From positions 1-7,659 of the forward strand of contig JAGACY010000266.1 in NCBI GenBank assembly GCA_017613855.1: a stretch of DNA of 7,659 bases, given 5' to 3'. The position numbers and the translations under genes were made by a program. The notes beneath the pieces are model-generated. The model was not told the DNA's origin, did no database searches, and saw only the letters and a program-made list of their open reading frames with translations. Shown here one piece after another: positions 7,487 through 7,659 of this stretch (position 1 is the first letter of the stretch; each line of letters opens with the position of its first letter). Origin of the DNA: Pseudomonadota bacterium (GTDB taxonomy: Bacteria; Myxococcota; Bradymonadia; UBA4248).

Positions 7487-7659
7487 ATGAAACGTTTACT
7501 CATTTTGCTCACAGCAGCCTTTTTGGCAGTTTTGCTACTCATGATGGCTAAGAATGAGTATGCACGTTTTTTGCCTTCTGCAGGCTATGGCATGTCAGAA
7601 ATAATACAAAACCAAAAAATTGATTATTTGTTTTTGGGTGCATCTACTTTTCGCAAAGG
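7487..7659 (+). CDS. Probable SGNH-fold acyltransferase partner (AlgX/AlgJ/DltD-like), 5' part only
   Basis: The frame is open from ATG 7487 to the window end (57 full codons), 9 bases after the MBOAT stop, so the two are very likely co-transcribed. The protein starts MKRLLILLTAAFLAVLLLMM, an uncleaved signal anchor or signal peptide that would place the rest in the periplasm. After a short linker comes IDYLFLGASTFRKG. This resembles block I of SGNH/GDSL proteins next to MBOAT genes (commonly LFLGSSxxxxG), where the Ser is the nucleophile. Here it reads G-A-S, placing the nucleophile at Ser54. In known systems this partner passes the acyl group to the polysaccharide. The Asp-His dyad that would prove the fold lies beyond the window. 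Family assignment rests on one motif plus context. Confidence 0.7.
   Translation, partial: MKRLLILLTAAFLAVLLLMMAKNEYARFLPSAGYGMSEIIQNQKIDYLFLGASTFRK

Overview
The window reads as chromosomal DNA of a Gram-negative bacterium. It encodes a secreted beta-barrel outer-membrane protein, a periplasmic solenoid protein and an AlgI-type envelope O-acyltransferase. Shine-Dalgarno sites and sigma70-like promoters are visible. I cannot name the phylum from this alone. The remnant of the PD-(D/E)XK-associated 'AAA-ATPase-like' family (PF09820) is of a type common in gut and other host-associated anaerobes, which is only a hint. serS is visibly GC-richer than the other genes, as expected for a conserved, well-expressed housekeeping gene.

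Layout. 1-115: leader with a possible promoter and a GC-rich stem-loop. 116-1375 (+): serS, seryl-tRNA synthetase, complete. 1376-1513: spacer with a long hairpin lacking a U-run. 1514-2098 (+): small outer-membrane beta-barrel protein with a signal peptide. 2099-2221: gap between convergent genes, filled by copy 1 of a structured repeat. 2222-5248 (-): secreted Sel1/TPR-like repeat protein of about 1008 residues with its own promoter. 5249-5980: no intact gene; it holds that promoter, copy 2 of the repeat, a truncated ATPase remnant (-) and the leader of the next operon. 5981-7477 (+): MBOAT O-acyltransferase (AlgI family). 7487-7659 (+): start of a probable SGNH/DltD/AlgX-like partner, cut by the window edge.

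The last two genes form a typical MBOAT plus SGNH pair. In known systems the MBOAT protein brings acyl groups across the inner membrane and the SGNH-fold partner places them on an exported polysaccharide. The other genes look like independent units: serS for translation, the barrel and the Sel1 protein for the envelope.

The most unusual thing is the intergenic repeat. Two copies lie about 3.3 kb apart in the same orientation. Each has a 43-nt core (42/43 identical) centred on a near-perfect palindrome. Each core is flanked on both sides by hairpins that share a GCTAT...ATACG frame with a bulged C at one fixed position. The paired bases differ between hairpins yet stay complementary, a covariation pattern that points to selected structure (RNA or single-stranded DNA) rather than conserved sequence.
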